Source of the DNA: Candidatus Aenigmatarchaeota archaeon
GTDB lineage: Archaea; Aenigmatarchaeota; Aenigmatarchaeia; CG10238-14
DNA length: 64,000 nt
Reading direction: 5' to 3'
NCBI GenBank assembly: GCA_017610225.1
Contig: JAFCCM010000012.1
Location: 17,768 to 81,767, forward strand
Position numbers and translations under genes: made by a program
The notes under the pieces: model-generated
What the model saw: only the letters and a program-made list of their open reading frames with translations
Databases searched by the model: none
Told to the model about the DNA's origin: nothing
Part shown: piece by piece, positions 1 to 8,625 of the stretch
Layout of the letters: each line of letters begins with the position of its first letter
Numbering within the stretch: the stretch's first letter is position 1

Positions 1-392
1 TTATACTTAACATTCTTTTTACAATCAACCATTAAATACCTTGATGAAATATATAATCTTACATCTATTTCTCTCCTTCGATCATATGTATAATCTCGAC
101 AATCCAAAACTAACTCACATGGAGGGATTTTTGTTTTCCCTTCAATAAACTTTTCATTTAAAGTTATAATTGTTAAGTCTGGATTTTTATGAGATAATAT
201 ATCTGTTAATGCTTCTACCTTTGTCATACCAACATCAATTTGTCGATAGATGGAGTTTTTGAGATTCTTTGCTTCAACTTTATCGTGGTCTATAACTATA
301 AGAGTCTCAAGAGTTTCAATATTAGAAAGTGCATTGGCAACAAATCCTCCAAGGGTTCCAATGCCAATAACTGCGATTGTTTTATATACCAC
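1..392 (-). CDS. E1/ThiF-like Rossmann protein, second copy (3' end outside window)
   Basis: Read by hand on the minus strand from a GTG start at 392, preceded by AGGAG; the reading frame leaves the window after 130 codons. The N-terminus VIGIGTLGGF is a glycine-rich nucleotide-binding loop, followed by a strand ending in VIDHDKVEAKNL. This is the ThiF/E1 pattern of an acidic residue binding ATP ribose and a following basic/Asn motif. It lies just downstream of the Ub-like gene and is a second E1-like protein beside the one at 955-1638. It lacks the clear RQxF motif of that paralogue, so it may be an accessory or inactive partner. The family call is fair; its role is inferred from neighbours. 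Confidence 0.75.
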   Translation of the reverse strand, partial: MVYKTIAVIGIGTLGGFVANALSNIETLETLIVIDHDKVEAKNLKNSIYRQIDVGMTKVEALTDILSHKNPDLTIITLNEKFIEGKTKIPPCELVLDCRDYTYDRRREIDVRLYISSRYLMVDCKKNVKY

Positions 393-414
393 GGTCTCAT
401 TGTTCTCCTGTTAT

Positions 415-446
415 ATTAAAATAGGGGGGTCTGAATCGACCCCCCT
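415..446 (-). terminator. Intrinsic terminator after the Ub-like gene
   Basis: Perfect GC-rich hairpin (six G, TC, short loop, GA, six C; stem at 424-445), followed on the minus strand by TATTTTAAT. It lies between the Ub-like gene and the second E1-like gene. Confidence 0.7.
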
Positions 447-470
447 CTAACACGTTAAGCGTTAATATAG

Positions 471-935
471 TTAGCAGCCTTTCTTTCCTGCGGGTTTCAG
501 GAACTCAAGGTTATCGCTTTGTTTTAGAACATAGTCTCCGTCAACTTCTTTACCATTGATAAGTCCGGTAGAGAGTTGATCAACATTAAGAACCTCACGT
601 AGAAATTCTCCAACCTGTTTTACGGTACGTCCAACAACAGGGAAGTTTCCAGAAGAGGCACCACAAGAAACATGAATAGTAGTGGTAGCACGAGCACCGA
701 ATGCTCCGTCAGGTTTGGTTATAACGCTACGACCTGTAAATTCAATACCTGTTACAGGTCCACTCTTAGAGATGCTTGCGCTGGCTGGTGCGCCATATTC
801 TGCCATAATGGCAGCGATGACCACATCCTTGGTTTTCTTTGTCATACCAGGAATATTCAGCTCATATACACACATTCTCTTTAGTTCTCTTGAAGTTTTG
901 TCTTCTAGTTGATCTTTAGTAAAAGTTGTTCCCAT
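471..935 (-). CDS. Ubiquitin-like modifier with N-terminal SAP-like helices (PRTRC-C/Prok_Ub type)
   Basis: A 154-residue protein. Residues about 8-48 (KTSRELKRMCVYELNIPGM then TKKTKDVVIAAI) look like a SAP/helix-extension-helix DNA-binding fold. The C-terminal ~75 residues resemble a beta-grasp ubiquitin-like domain (VGRTVKQVGEFLREVL, then INGKEVDGDYVLKQSDNLEFL). The protein ends in GKKGC, so a glycine is followed by one residue that a JAMM peptidase could remove. Its position directly after E1, JAMM and E2-like genes supports a modifier role. The start has a strong GGAG site. The fold calls are by eye; the SAP part is the less certain. Confidence 0.72.
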   Translation of the reverse strand: MGTTFTKDQLEDKTSRELKRMCVYELNIPGMTKKTKDVVIAAIMAEYGAPASASISKSGPVTGIEFTGRSVITKPDGAFGARATTTIHVSCGASSGNFPVVGRTVKQVGEFLREVLNVDQLSTGLINGKEVDGDYVLKQSDNLEFLKPAGKKGC

Positions 936-954
936 TTTTAAATCTCCTTCGATT

Positions 955-1638
955 TTAGTTTATTGATCTAATTTTAGAGTTTGTATTCATAGTCAGAATA
1001 TCAAAATAAACTTCTGACCGTTCATAGGACTCTTTGACAACGGCATTGTAAAAAGTCCAACACATGATAGTTGCAACTCCCAAATTCGCAAAGTAGAGTT
1101 GCGGTTCTGACACAGATAGTTCCTCACAGGACATTTCGGTAGGTAACTTATCATCGGGATTTGCGATTTCTGGATGGTATTTGCACAAGTCAGGCGTGAG
1201 ATCTTTGCTTTCTCTTCGCACATACAGTTGTACATTTCCATCTGTAAAATCATTCCCACCGGATATTAAAATAACATTTTTCATTTCTTTACAGTAATTT
1301 GATATGACCATCCGGGTTTTGTGATTATCTACACACATAAATATAATATCGCCTTCATGAATAACCTCACCAACATTTTCTGGTGTGATATATTCTTCAA
1401 AGACGTCAAACCGCAGTCTATCGAATTTAGCCTCCAATTCAGTCGCTTTTATGTCTGCCTTATTTCCAAGTCTTGTGAACTCTTGTCTTTCATAGTTCTT
1501 CGGTTCATAATCATCGCCGTCCACAAGCAAGATATCTGCGGCCATATCTTGTGAAAAGTTCATAAATCGGCATAAGCGTTCAATAAGAATAGACCCAATA
1601 CCACCAAGCCCAATAACAACAATATTATGGTCGACCAT
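955..1638 (-). CDS. E1-like ubiquitin-activating enzyme (ThiF family, PRTRC type)
   Basis: ThiF-fold adenylating enzyme expected to activate the C-terminus of the neighbouring Ub-like protein. It shows VVIGLGGIGS at residues about 7-16, LLVDGDDYEPKNYERQEF (acidic ribose-binding residue plus the Asn-x-x-Arg-Gln motif), and the later MSCEELSVSEPQ, whose Cys is a candidate thioester site. I chose ATG 1638 rather than the upstream GTG because GGAGG lies five bases before it. The gene overlaps the end of the JAMM gene by 14 bases, which implies translational coupling. Confidence 0.85.
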   Translation of the reverse strand: MVDHNIVVIGLGGIGSILIERLCRFMNFSQDMAADILLVDGDDYEPKNYERQEFTRLGNKADIKATELEAKFDRLRFDVFEEYITPENVGEVIHEGDIIFMCVDNHKTRMVISNYCKEMKNVILISGGNDFTDGNVQLYVRRESKDLTPDLCKYHPEIANPDDKLPTEMSCEELSVSEPQLYFANLGVATIMCWTFYNAVVKESYERSEVYFDILTMNTNSKIRSIN

Positions 1639-3247
1639 CTTTACCTCCAAACACACGTCTGAATTTTGACATTAATGATCCATCGTGTCGTGGATCAACA
1701 GGAATTTCTGTGATTGGAATTTGTGGTTCACTTGGATCTGGGATTTTTATTATAGTTTCTTCAATAGCTAGAGCATTTGCTTCTTCTGATTCAGTATCTA
1801 AAAATGCTCCTGTATCCATCTCTGATTGAGAGATTCTTTCTTCCTCTGTATCAACTCCTTTGATATCTTCTTCCTCAATCAATGAATAGCAAAATGGACA
1901 TATTGTTTCACCTGCAAAAGCATGGAAAGAATTTCCACATGTGTTGCATGTGAGATACTCTGTATCCTCTTTAAGACCAGGTTCCTTTTGTAGATGTGAC
2001 TGGTCAAGTTCGCTAATATAATTCTCAGGCAAGTCTTCCTCATCTAAAGGAATGAGATAGTCATCCGTTTTGCATATCGGACATAGTGGCATATCAATAG
2101 ATTCAGTATCCTCAATAACAACAGTTTCACATTGTTTACAGATATAAATTTCAGGTTCGTAATCTTCACCTGCTTCCTCAGCTAAGAATTTATGACCTCT
2201 GAATACACATGTTTGACATGGAATGAACTCATCATCTTCGCTATCTGTAACTTCAACCTTATGCATAGGAAACTTAATTACATTTCCAGACTTTGTATCA
2301 GGTAACGCTGAAGGTTTTGTAACACCTGGTTTGGATTGCGGAGGAACAAATCCTGCTTGTTTCCATAAATCAGCATCATAATGACCACCGTAACCACCGT
2401 AACCACCATACCCATACCCAGGATAACCAGGATATGTTACTCCACCTGATCTTCCAGCATACTTGTAAGTATAAGTTCCCTTTTCAACCATTTCCATCCA
2501 TTGAGGAATTACTCTATGATATTTATCAGATACATTAACTGTAAAACGTTTGTCTAGTTTTCGATAGGAATATGAGGATTGTTTGCCTGCTACAATATCT
2601 TCAACCATTTTCCCATGTTCCCATTTGAATACTCGCCTTATCGGTCTGTTTTCCATCTTATCAATATCCACGGTTTTAACTAACCGCTCAACATAGTCTT
2701 CTGGATTAATAACAAATCTATGCCCATTTGCAACAATCGAAGCTGTGATACTCACATCCTCATCTTTCATGTTTCCAATGGTAATATGAAGACCATCGAA
2801 ATGTTTTTCATCTGAATCATCAGTTCCAGAATGAAATGCAGACATATTAGCATGACTGTGAATTGTACCAATCATCTGCATACCATCTATAGTTATTCCT
2901 TTATTGTAATCACACGCAGCACCTGTAACCTTTTGATGAGGCGGGACAATTTTATATACTCTTTTTACTTCATCATAGAAAAGCAATACAATTGCTTCCC
3001 CATAATACTCGGCATATACTGCACGAAAGAAAGCAATAACCCTGGCAAATTGACCACCAGGGATTTTCTTAATGTTCATTCGTGCCATTGAATCGACGCT
3101 TTCTAATATAGAAATGTTATCAACTGGGGCAATGCTTTCCATTATCCCAACTTTCTTTTTGAGAAATACACCTTCCTTTGCCACAATGTAACATATATCA
3201 TCGTTTGGAATATCTGTCGTCCCATCATTAACATGTACTGGAAACAT
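1625..3247 (-). CDS. JAMM/MPN metallopeptidase with C-terminal zinc ribbons (Prok-JAB)
   Basis: A 540-residue probable Ub-like-processing or deconjugating peptidase. A full JAMM motif is visible: Glu near residue 84 (YYGEAIVLLF), then HSH at 130-132, Ser140 and Asp143 (HSHANMSAFHSGTDD). After the peptidase domain comes a Tyr/Gly-rich linker (GYGGYGGYGG), then five CxxC pairs (CQTC, CKQC, CPIC, CNTC, CPFC), enough for two or more zinc ribbons, in an acidic background. Usual Prok-JAB proteins are much shorter, so the ribbon tail is an extension, perhaps for substrate or modifier binding. It overlaps the upstream E2-like gene by 20 bases. Confidence 0.85.
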   Translation of the reverse strand: MFPVHVNDGTTDIPNDDICYIVAKEGVFLKKKVGIMESIAPVDNISILESVDSMARMNIKKIPGGQFARVIAFFRAVYAEYYGEAIVLLFYDEVKRVYKIVPPHQKVTGAACDYNKGITIDGMQMIGTIHSHANMSAFHSGTDDSDEKHFDGLHITIGNMKDEDVSITASIVANGHRFVINPEDYVERLVKTVDIDKMENRPIRRVFKWEHGKMVEDIVAGKQSSYSYRKLDKRFTVNVSDKYHRVIPQWMEMVEKGTYTYKYAGRSGGVTYPGYPGYGYGGYGGYGGHYDADLWKQAGFVPPQSKPGVTKPSALPDTKSGNVIKFPMHKVEVTDSEDDEFIPCQTCVFRGHKFLAEEAGEDYEPEIYICKQCETVVIEDTESIDMPLCPICKTDDYLIPLDEEDLPENYISELDQSHLQKEPGLKEDTEYLTCNTCGNSFHAFAGETICPFCYSLIEEEDIKGVDTEEERISQSEMDTGAFLDTESEEANALAIEETIIKIPDPSEPQIPITEIPVDPRHDGSLMSKFRRVFGGKDGRP

Positions 3248-5825
3248 TTATTAAACTCCTTTCATCTTTTAACAAGATGTATGGCGATATCTTACTTTCC
3301 ATAAATAAACCATGAAAGTTTGGCCATGCTTTAACTGATTCTAGTTTAGCTTGCTCGCTTTGCCCAATCCGTGGATTAGGAATACAATCAAATACAGTAT
3401 GATTCTTTACATAATTATCTACCTTATAATCACTTGCGTGGGAGGCATATGCCCCAAGGGACACTATACGTGGATTCTTATATTGTTGTACTCTGCTTAC
3501 CATCCACCCAGTGCTGCTTCTAAAATCAGATAAACCCAATAACAAATCTCCACATTGTAATTTGATTTTTGTAATATCAATAGGAGCATGTGCTAATTCT
3601 GGCCATTTTTTAGATTTCATAGTTACTCGTTTAAAGTTTTCCATCATTTCACTATACCATAATGTACAGCAATTAGAGCATAAGACTAATGGGTCCTCTC
3701 CACCTGTATCTGTAATAAAACCAATAATTATATTCACATCCTTCTTTGGAAAGTGTGGAATATATCCTTTTTCTGCTACAATTTTTGTTCCTGCTGAAAC
3801 CCTCCCATATTTATTTGTGATTTTTCTTATTTTTCCAACATGAATATATGCTGCAGTTCCGCCAGATCCAGTACCATTAATATATACAACTTCTGTCAAT
3901 CTACCTTCCTTATCAGAAAGTACAAAGCTCAAGCTGTGACTGTCACCATCTGTTTTAAAACCTTCAATAGTTCTAGGTATTAGCATGTTGATAGGATTAT
4001 CCCAATCTGCATAAACAACTTTATCACCAACATTGAATGTTATATCAAGATCAAAACTTTCAATGTGAAGAGTTGTTCCAGAATTGATCAACAGATGTTT
4101 TATAACATCTGTTATGGTTGGTGTTGATACAGAATAATTATTGTTAAATGCTATCCCTTCTGGTGTTCCCCATGCATACCCGCTTTTAGGATGTCCATCA
4201 AATTTATAAGCTAGGAGTCTACGCCCACATCTAAATACTGGAGACATTAACTTTGTATGTTCTTTATTATATAGTGGTTTTTGTTCTCCAGATTGAGCAT
4301 CAATAACTATAGGTCGATCTACTTTACCTACTCCTACTGTTTGAAATTCTAATAATAGATTATTATTTCCTTCATTAACAGTCAGACCAGAAAATTTGAC
4401 TTCTTGCCCCGAGTTCATAATCCCTCCACTATTTGTGGAAGTAAAGATAATATATCTATCCTTTTTATTCAGTTCTACTCCATAGTAAGTTGGGTTGTCT
4501 ACATCAAGTACTTTACCTACTGTATTCTCCAAAATGTAGAATGAATTACCAAGGCGTGCTTCAGTTATACCATCTCTTGATTTTCTGATAAAGTAAACTC
4601 TTTTATAGACATCCCTACCTAGATGATTTTTAATTACAACAATATCATCTTCTTTAATAACTATTCCATTTTTCAATGTACCTTGTTCTTCAAACCTGAG
4701 TTTCTTAATAGCGTCATGAATAAAGGTTTTTACCTTTGGAGTTAACCTTACATTAATAAGACGTTTGTTTTCAAGCTCAAGTTGAATATAACGGATTTTA
4801 TCAGAATCATAAAATCCAATGAATGAATTGATAAATGCGGTTTGTTTCCCCCAAGCAATCGGGTCGCCAACATGAATATAAAAAGTCCTTGTAAGATATA
4901 TTCCTTGTGCAATATCATAATATAATGACTGTGTCTTACGTGCTTTTGGTGTTGGTTTTTCCTTCTTACCAGTGTCAACACTTTGTGTAAATATTCTAGA
5001 TAGCTCTCTATATTGTATATTTCCAGTTGCGGTATTATTATAATTAGTTTTGATAGAGGAGATTGTTTCATAGAGAGTTGGTTTTATTCTGATCCAATCA
5101 ACATTATAAATAAACATTGGATCTATTTTAGACATTGCTTCCCAACCAATATATGTATTTACTCCGGGAATGGAATCATACGCAGTATAGTTATATGTGT
5201 AATCTCCATTAAATTCCGCAGACCAAAATACCATAATTGCATTTTCGATTCCAGCATTTAAACTCTGTTGTCTTGTGTGTGCTTTGTCTCCAAAACAAAT
5301 TGATTGTTCTCCGCTTATATTCATCATTGGCATTTTTAGCAAGTAATCGCTATACCCTGCCAATCTTGCATTTCGTAGATATACGTGCCCCACCATTAAT
5401 GATGAATGTTTATCAAACATAAGAATGAAAATTGTATAAGGAAATGCTAATGTAAAGCTGAATGGTGCGTTATGTCCATCTTTATAATATGCAGCATTGA
5501 TCCCATACTCTTCAATCTTTCCTTCACCTTCAAGAGTTTTAAGCTCTCTATCCATACCATAGTTAACTTTTATGGTTCTGTATGCAGGAGGTTCTTCAAT
5601 AACCACAATATGACCATTTTGTAATTTTTCAAGGTATCTGCAATTCGGAGGAAGAATCCCTTGTTGTGTAATCCCCGAAGTTATCTTTTGCAAATAACCA
5701 TCTGTTCTTGTAACATGATGCCTGATCTTCGGTGTTGCAATGTCTTTCGATGTTTGGGCAAATTCCGAAGTTACATGCTGTACATAATTTGAATTAATTC
5801 TTATTTCATCCAACATTTCTGTCAT
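3228..5825 (-). CDS. Large protein with an E2-like N-terminal region (PRTRC-B/Prok-E2_D type)
   Basis: An 865-residue protein that opens the cassette. Residues about 70-185 resemble PRTRC protein B: FPYTIFILMF, then VYLRNARL, then NISGEQSICFGD, with Cys177 as the candidate catalytic cysteine. The remaining ~650 residues are rich in beta strands with repeated short motifs such as KEDDIVVIKN and FNVGDKVVYADW that suggest SH3-like barrels, plus a Cys-rich patch (CSNCC) near the end. A normal family member is about 250 residues, so this is a fusion. The E2 assignment rests on pattern and gene order. A structural protein cannot be excluded. Confidence 0.55.
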   Translation of the reverse strand: MTEMLDEIRINSNYVQHVTSEFAQTSKDIATPKIRHHVTRTDGYLQKITSGITQQGILPPNCRYLEKLQNGHIVVIEEPPAYRTIKVNYGMDRELKTLEGEGKIEEYGINAAYYKDGHNAPFSFTLAFPYTIFILMFDKHSSLMVGHVYLRNARLAGYSDYLLKMPMMNISGEQSICFGDKAHTRQQSLNAGIENAIMVFWSAEFNGDYTYNYTAYDSIPGVNTYIGWEAMSKIDPMFIYNVDWIRIKPTLYETISSIKTNYNNTATGNIQYRELSRIFTQSVDTGKKEKPTPKARKTQSLYYDIAQGIYLTRTFYIHVGDPIAWGKQTAFINSFIGFYDSDKIRYIQLELENKRLINVRLTPKVKTFIHDAIKKLRFEEQGTLKNGIVIKEDDIVVIKNHLGRDVYKRVYFIRKSRDGITEARLGNSFYILENTVGKVLDVDNPTYYGVELNKKDRYIIFTSTNSGGIMNSGQEVKFSGLTVNEGNNNLLLEFQTVGVGKVDRPIVIDAQSGEQKPLYNKEHTKLMSPVFRCGRRLLAYKFDGHPKSGYAWGTPEGIAFNNNYSVSTPTITDVIKHLLINSGTTLHIESFDLDITFNVGDKVVYADWDNPINMLIPRTIEGFKTDGDSHSLSFVLSDKEGRLTEVVYINGTGSGGTAAYIHVGKIRKITNKYGRVSAGTKIVAEKGYIPHFPKKDVNIIIGFITDTGGEDPLVLCSNCCTLWYSEMMENFKRVTMKSKKWPELAHAPIDITKIKLQCGDLLLGLSDFRSSTGWMVSRVQQYKNPRIVSLGAYASHASDYKVDNYVKNHTVFDCIPNPRIGQSEQAKLESVKAWPNFHGLFMESKISPYILLKDERSLINVSSTC

Positions 5826-6208
5826 TATTCACCTCTTAAGTATTTGTACTGTTTCGCATAACCGGTTAATATTTTTTCAGGACGTTGTTCATCAATAACC
5901 CAAACCTTTTGCCGCTTCAATCCTGAATCTGGATTAGACAATTGTGAGATTGAAATTGTATAGAGAGCTACCATATAAGTATTTTCAGTTTCTCTTTCTA
6001 ATGTTAAATACGCAACTTCTTTATCATTTCTTCCAGGAACTTCTAATGCAAGAAAGATATTAGGTCCTACTGGAACATGTGAATCATGTTCAATAGTTTT
6101 GATTTCTTCTTCAAGAATTATATCACAGAGTTCTCTGATCTGTTGAAGTTCATCTTTTCCTTCTACTTTCATTTGTTTAATTAGTTTTGTTAGAATCGTC
6201 ACTATCAT
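5825..6208 (-). CDS. Hypothetical protein
   Basis: A 127-residue soluble protein I do not recognise: a helical N-terminal third and then alternating strands. The stop overlaps the start of the E2-like gene by one base and the start has GAGGTAA before it, so it is probably co-translated with the Ub-like cassette. Confidence 0.75.
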   Translation of the reverse strand: MIVTILTKLIKQMKVEGKDELQQIRELCDIILEEEIKTIEHDSHVPVGPNIFLALEVPGRNDKEVAYLTLERETENTYMVALYTISISQLSNPDSGLKRQKVWVIDEQRPEKILTGYAKQYKYLRGE

Positions 6209-6213
6209 TTACC

Positions 6214-6549
6214 TCACTTCTTTGGTTTGACATAATACCTTTCTTCGGCAGTATCCATATATTCAACTCTTTCAAATGGTACAGACCTCCAAGCTTTTTT
6301 ATCAAGATCATACACATGCATGATTTTGTTTTTCTGAATAAGTCCTATAATTTTTTGTATATTGACTCCTTTTGGCTTGTCTATATCAGGCACCTTTTTA
6401 AAATCAAGTGTGCATCTCATGAGTCTAGTCGAGCCATCTTTTTTTGTGAATTTGATGCTTACTTCTTTTTCATCATAAACTTTTTTCCAAAATTGTAATG
6501 CGCTTACGATTACATTAGCATCAATTTCATTATTATCGTTTTCTGCCAT
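6214..6549 (-). CDS. Phage SH3-barrel/WYL-like protein
   Basis: A 111-residue protein with the pattern VSIKFTKKDGSTRLMRCTL ... MHVYDLDKKAWRSVPFERV, which I recognise from a widespread small phage family annotated as SH3 beta-barrel fold proteins. A ligand- or nucleic-acid-binding regulator is likely, but its partner is unknown. It ends six bases before the next gene. Confidence 0.75.
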   Translation of the reverse strand: MAENDNNEIDANVIVSALQFWKKVYDEKEVSIKFTKKDGSTRLMRCTLDFKKVPDIDKPKGVNIQKIIGLIQKNKIMHVYDLDKKAWRSVPFERVEYMDTAEERYYVKPKK

Positions 6550-7608
6550 TTATACTTTCTCCCTTTTGTCGGCATGAATTAAATCATCTTCTCCATCGCC
6601 CGACTCATCAATATATCGACTCATTAACAAACATGAGTGATTGCATAACCTACAAAACTTCTTTTTATCATATGTTATTGTCTCTTGAAAAACATCATTT
6701 AATGTTCCTGGATTACTTTTGTCGAAGAGATTTGTTATAGAAAATACTTTTGGTGTGGTTGTTCCTCTAATCCTTAAACATAATCTGATTGTTCCATCGG
6801 CATCAACTGTTATATTATGTATGCCTTTCTCAAGACCGCAATCCATATTTGAAGGTAACGTGTCAAACATTGCTGGTAATAGCATATCTTTCATATGTAT
6901 TAATAATGACTTATCATTATACATATCCATTAATGTAGATGCTAACTCCCAAGTTGGTTTAACTAATTGTGAATAGTCTCTAATGTTTGAAAAATCATAA
7001 TATGGATTTTTTGCAATATCAACAAATGTAATATCACTGTATATGCCTTCTGAGCTTAGATTTTTAACCAGATTATATAAAAGATGTTGATTTTCGTTCA
7101 TGACAGTTATCTCTGCAACAACATCTTTTACTTTACCACTTGTTTGAAGTTCTTTTAATTTTTTAAACCCCCAAATACTTTTCCATATTCGATCTTCTGC
7201 AAACCTATCATCAGTATCAAATTGTACTGGATCCACAGAGCTTGTAAAACCTTCTATATAATCAACTTCCTCAAATAACCGTTTTATTAATGGTTGTATT
7301 TCATCAGTATTATTGCTAATAATAGTATAATGAATATTATTATCATTACAATAGTTAATTATATCTGCAAGATCTTTCCTTAGTGTTGGCTCGCCTCCAT
7401 ACCAGATATGAAATGCTTCTGGATTATGTTTTTTGAAATTTGCTAAAGCTTTAATAATAACTTCTAAAGACATTTCATTTTTTATATAATGCTCCATCTT
7501 TGGATAGACTGATGGCATATCAGGATAATTTTTAACGATAGAACAATAATCGCAATTAATATTACATTTACGTGTTATTAACCAATTGACAATTCTAATT
7601 TGACTCAT
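6550..7608 (-). CDS. Radical SAM enzyme with C-terminal cysteine cluster
   Basis: A 352-residue radical S-adenosylmethionine protein. Cys15, Cys19 and Cys22 form CxxxCxxC (ITRKCNINCDYCS) for the 4Fe-4S cluster, and WYGGEPTLR near residue 70 is the SAM-contact GGEP motif. The C-terminal third has further cysteines (NMDCGLEKG, IRLCLRIRG, CRLCNHSC) as in SPASM/Twitch enzymes that modify peptides or proteins. It is not QueE-like, because the cysteine spacing is standard. The stop/start overlap with the HNH gene means the HNH gene sits directly upstream. The substrate is unknown; see the NSSS-protein finding. Confidence 0.85.
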   Translation of the reverse strand: MSQIRIVNWLITRKCNINCDYCSIVKNYPDMPSVYPKMEHYIKNEMSLEVIIKALANFKKHNPEAFHIWYGGEPTLRKDLADIINYCNDNNIHYTIISNNTDEIQPLIKRLFEEVDYIEGFTSSVDPVQFDTDDRFAEDRIWKSIWGFKKLKELQTSGKVKDVVAEITVMNENQHLLYNLVKNLSSEGIYSDITFVDIAKNPYYDFSNIRDYSQLVKPTWELASTLMDMYNDKSLLIHMKDMLLPAMFDTLPSNMDCGLEKGIHNITVDADGTIRLCLRIRGTTTPKVFSITNLFDKSNPGTLNDVFQETITYDKKKFCRLCNHSCLLMSRYIDESGDGEDDLIHADKREKV

Positions 7609-8219
7609 TTGTTTTCCTTTCTATATATATCCCATCCAGAATCTACTATATAAAATCCTGTTTTATCATTAGATAAATGAAGATTGTTTTCTCTACAAAA
7701 TTTACTTAAATTTTTTATTTTAAGTAATTCGCCATTTGGATTTGTAATGAGCCAATTCTTAGATGTATAAATTGATGGGTCAAAATCTGAATTATCCTTA
7801 ATCCAGTTTTTAACTCCTATGCTGATTTTATCACGTTTTTCTGATGAGCACTCAACACCATAACTTGCATTATTCTTACCTGCTAAAGTACCCGCTTTTC
7901 TTAAATCTCTCATATTATCAAGATGAGTTCCTGTATATAGATGTTCTGGATTAACACATAATTTATTATTACACCCATGACATACCATCATATCAGGCAA
8001 AACATCTTTAATGAATAGAATATATGAAGCTCTATGTGCTGGATATGGTTTTCCTTTCATGTAAAAATCGCCATACCCCTGTTTGGGTTTTCCAGTCCAG
8101 TTCCAACATCCTGTTTTTAAATCAATTTTATACTTCTTCCTAAACCTTTTAATAATAGTTTCTCTCAAGTTGGCATTTTTCTTTACATATGTTGAACCGA
8201 ACTTTCTACCCTTTGGCAT
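7605..8219 (-). CDS. HNH homing-type endonuclease
   Basis: A 204-residue HNH_3-type nuclease: WNWTGKPKQGYGDFYMKG, AHRASY, then VCHGCNNKLCVNPEHLYTGT, the Cys/His signature of phage HNH proteins related to NUMOD families. A short region near the end (ELLKIKNLSKFCRENNL) looks like a NUMOD DNA-binding repeat. It probably acts as a free-standing mobile gene. Confidence 0.9.
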   Translation of the reverse strand: MPKGRKFGSTYVKKNANLRETIIKRFRKKYKIDLKTGCWNWTGKPKQGYGDFYMKGKPYPAHRASYILFIKDVLPDMMVCHGCNNKLCVNPEHLYTGTHLDNMRDLRKAGTLAGKNNASYGVECSSEKRDKISIGVKNWIKDNSDFDPSIYTSKNWLITNPNGELLKIKNLSKFCRENNLHLSNDKTGFYIVDSGWDIYRKENK

Positions 8220-8231
8220 TCAATATACTCC

Positions 8232-8612
8232 TTACAACATTTCGGCCAGCATATCAGAATAATATTTTGATCCTTCAAATTTCTCACATATATTATAATC
8301 AACTGCCACCAATATAACTTTATGACCATCATTTATAGCTTTTAAAGATTTATCAAAAGCTTCTTGCTCCATATTTATAAGTCTTGCAGCCATTGCTTTT
8401 GAAGCCCAATCATATGGCCGTTCTGTTGCATATTCATATAATTCTTTCTTTGTATCTAACCGTTTCCAGATCTGAACGCCTTCATTTGTAGCTTCAGGAT
8501 CGCCATCCAGCTTATTGATATATTTTTCAAAACCAGGAATATCATCTTCATTAAGAGACATAATATATGCTGCTGATGAACTGTTCGCTATAAAATCTAA
8601 CTTTACTTTCAT
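8232..8612 (-). CDS. NSSS-motif protein, copy 1
   Basis: A 126-residue protein beginning MKVKLDFIANSSSAAYIM. This start is shared with four genes at 12039-13496 and with hypothetical proteins I have seen in other bacteria. The remainder is soluble and unlike the other copies. Function unknown. It lies immediately downstream of sbcC-like, separated from the other four copies by the SbcCD pair. Confidence 0.8.
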   Translation of the reverse strand: MKVKLDFIANSSSAAYIMSLNEDDIPGFEKYINKLDGDPEATNEGVQIWKRLDTKKELYEYATERPYDWASKAMAARLINMEQEAFDKSLKAINDGHKVILVAVDYNICEKFEGSKYYSDMLAEML

Positions 8613-8625
8613 TCAGAAAAACCTC

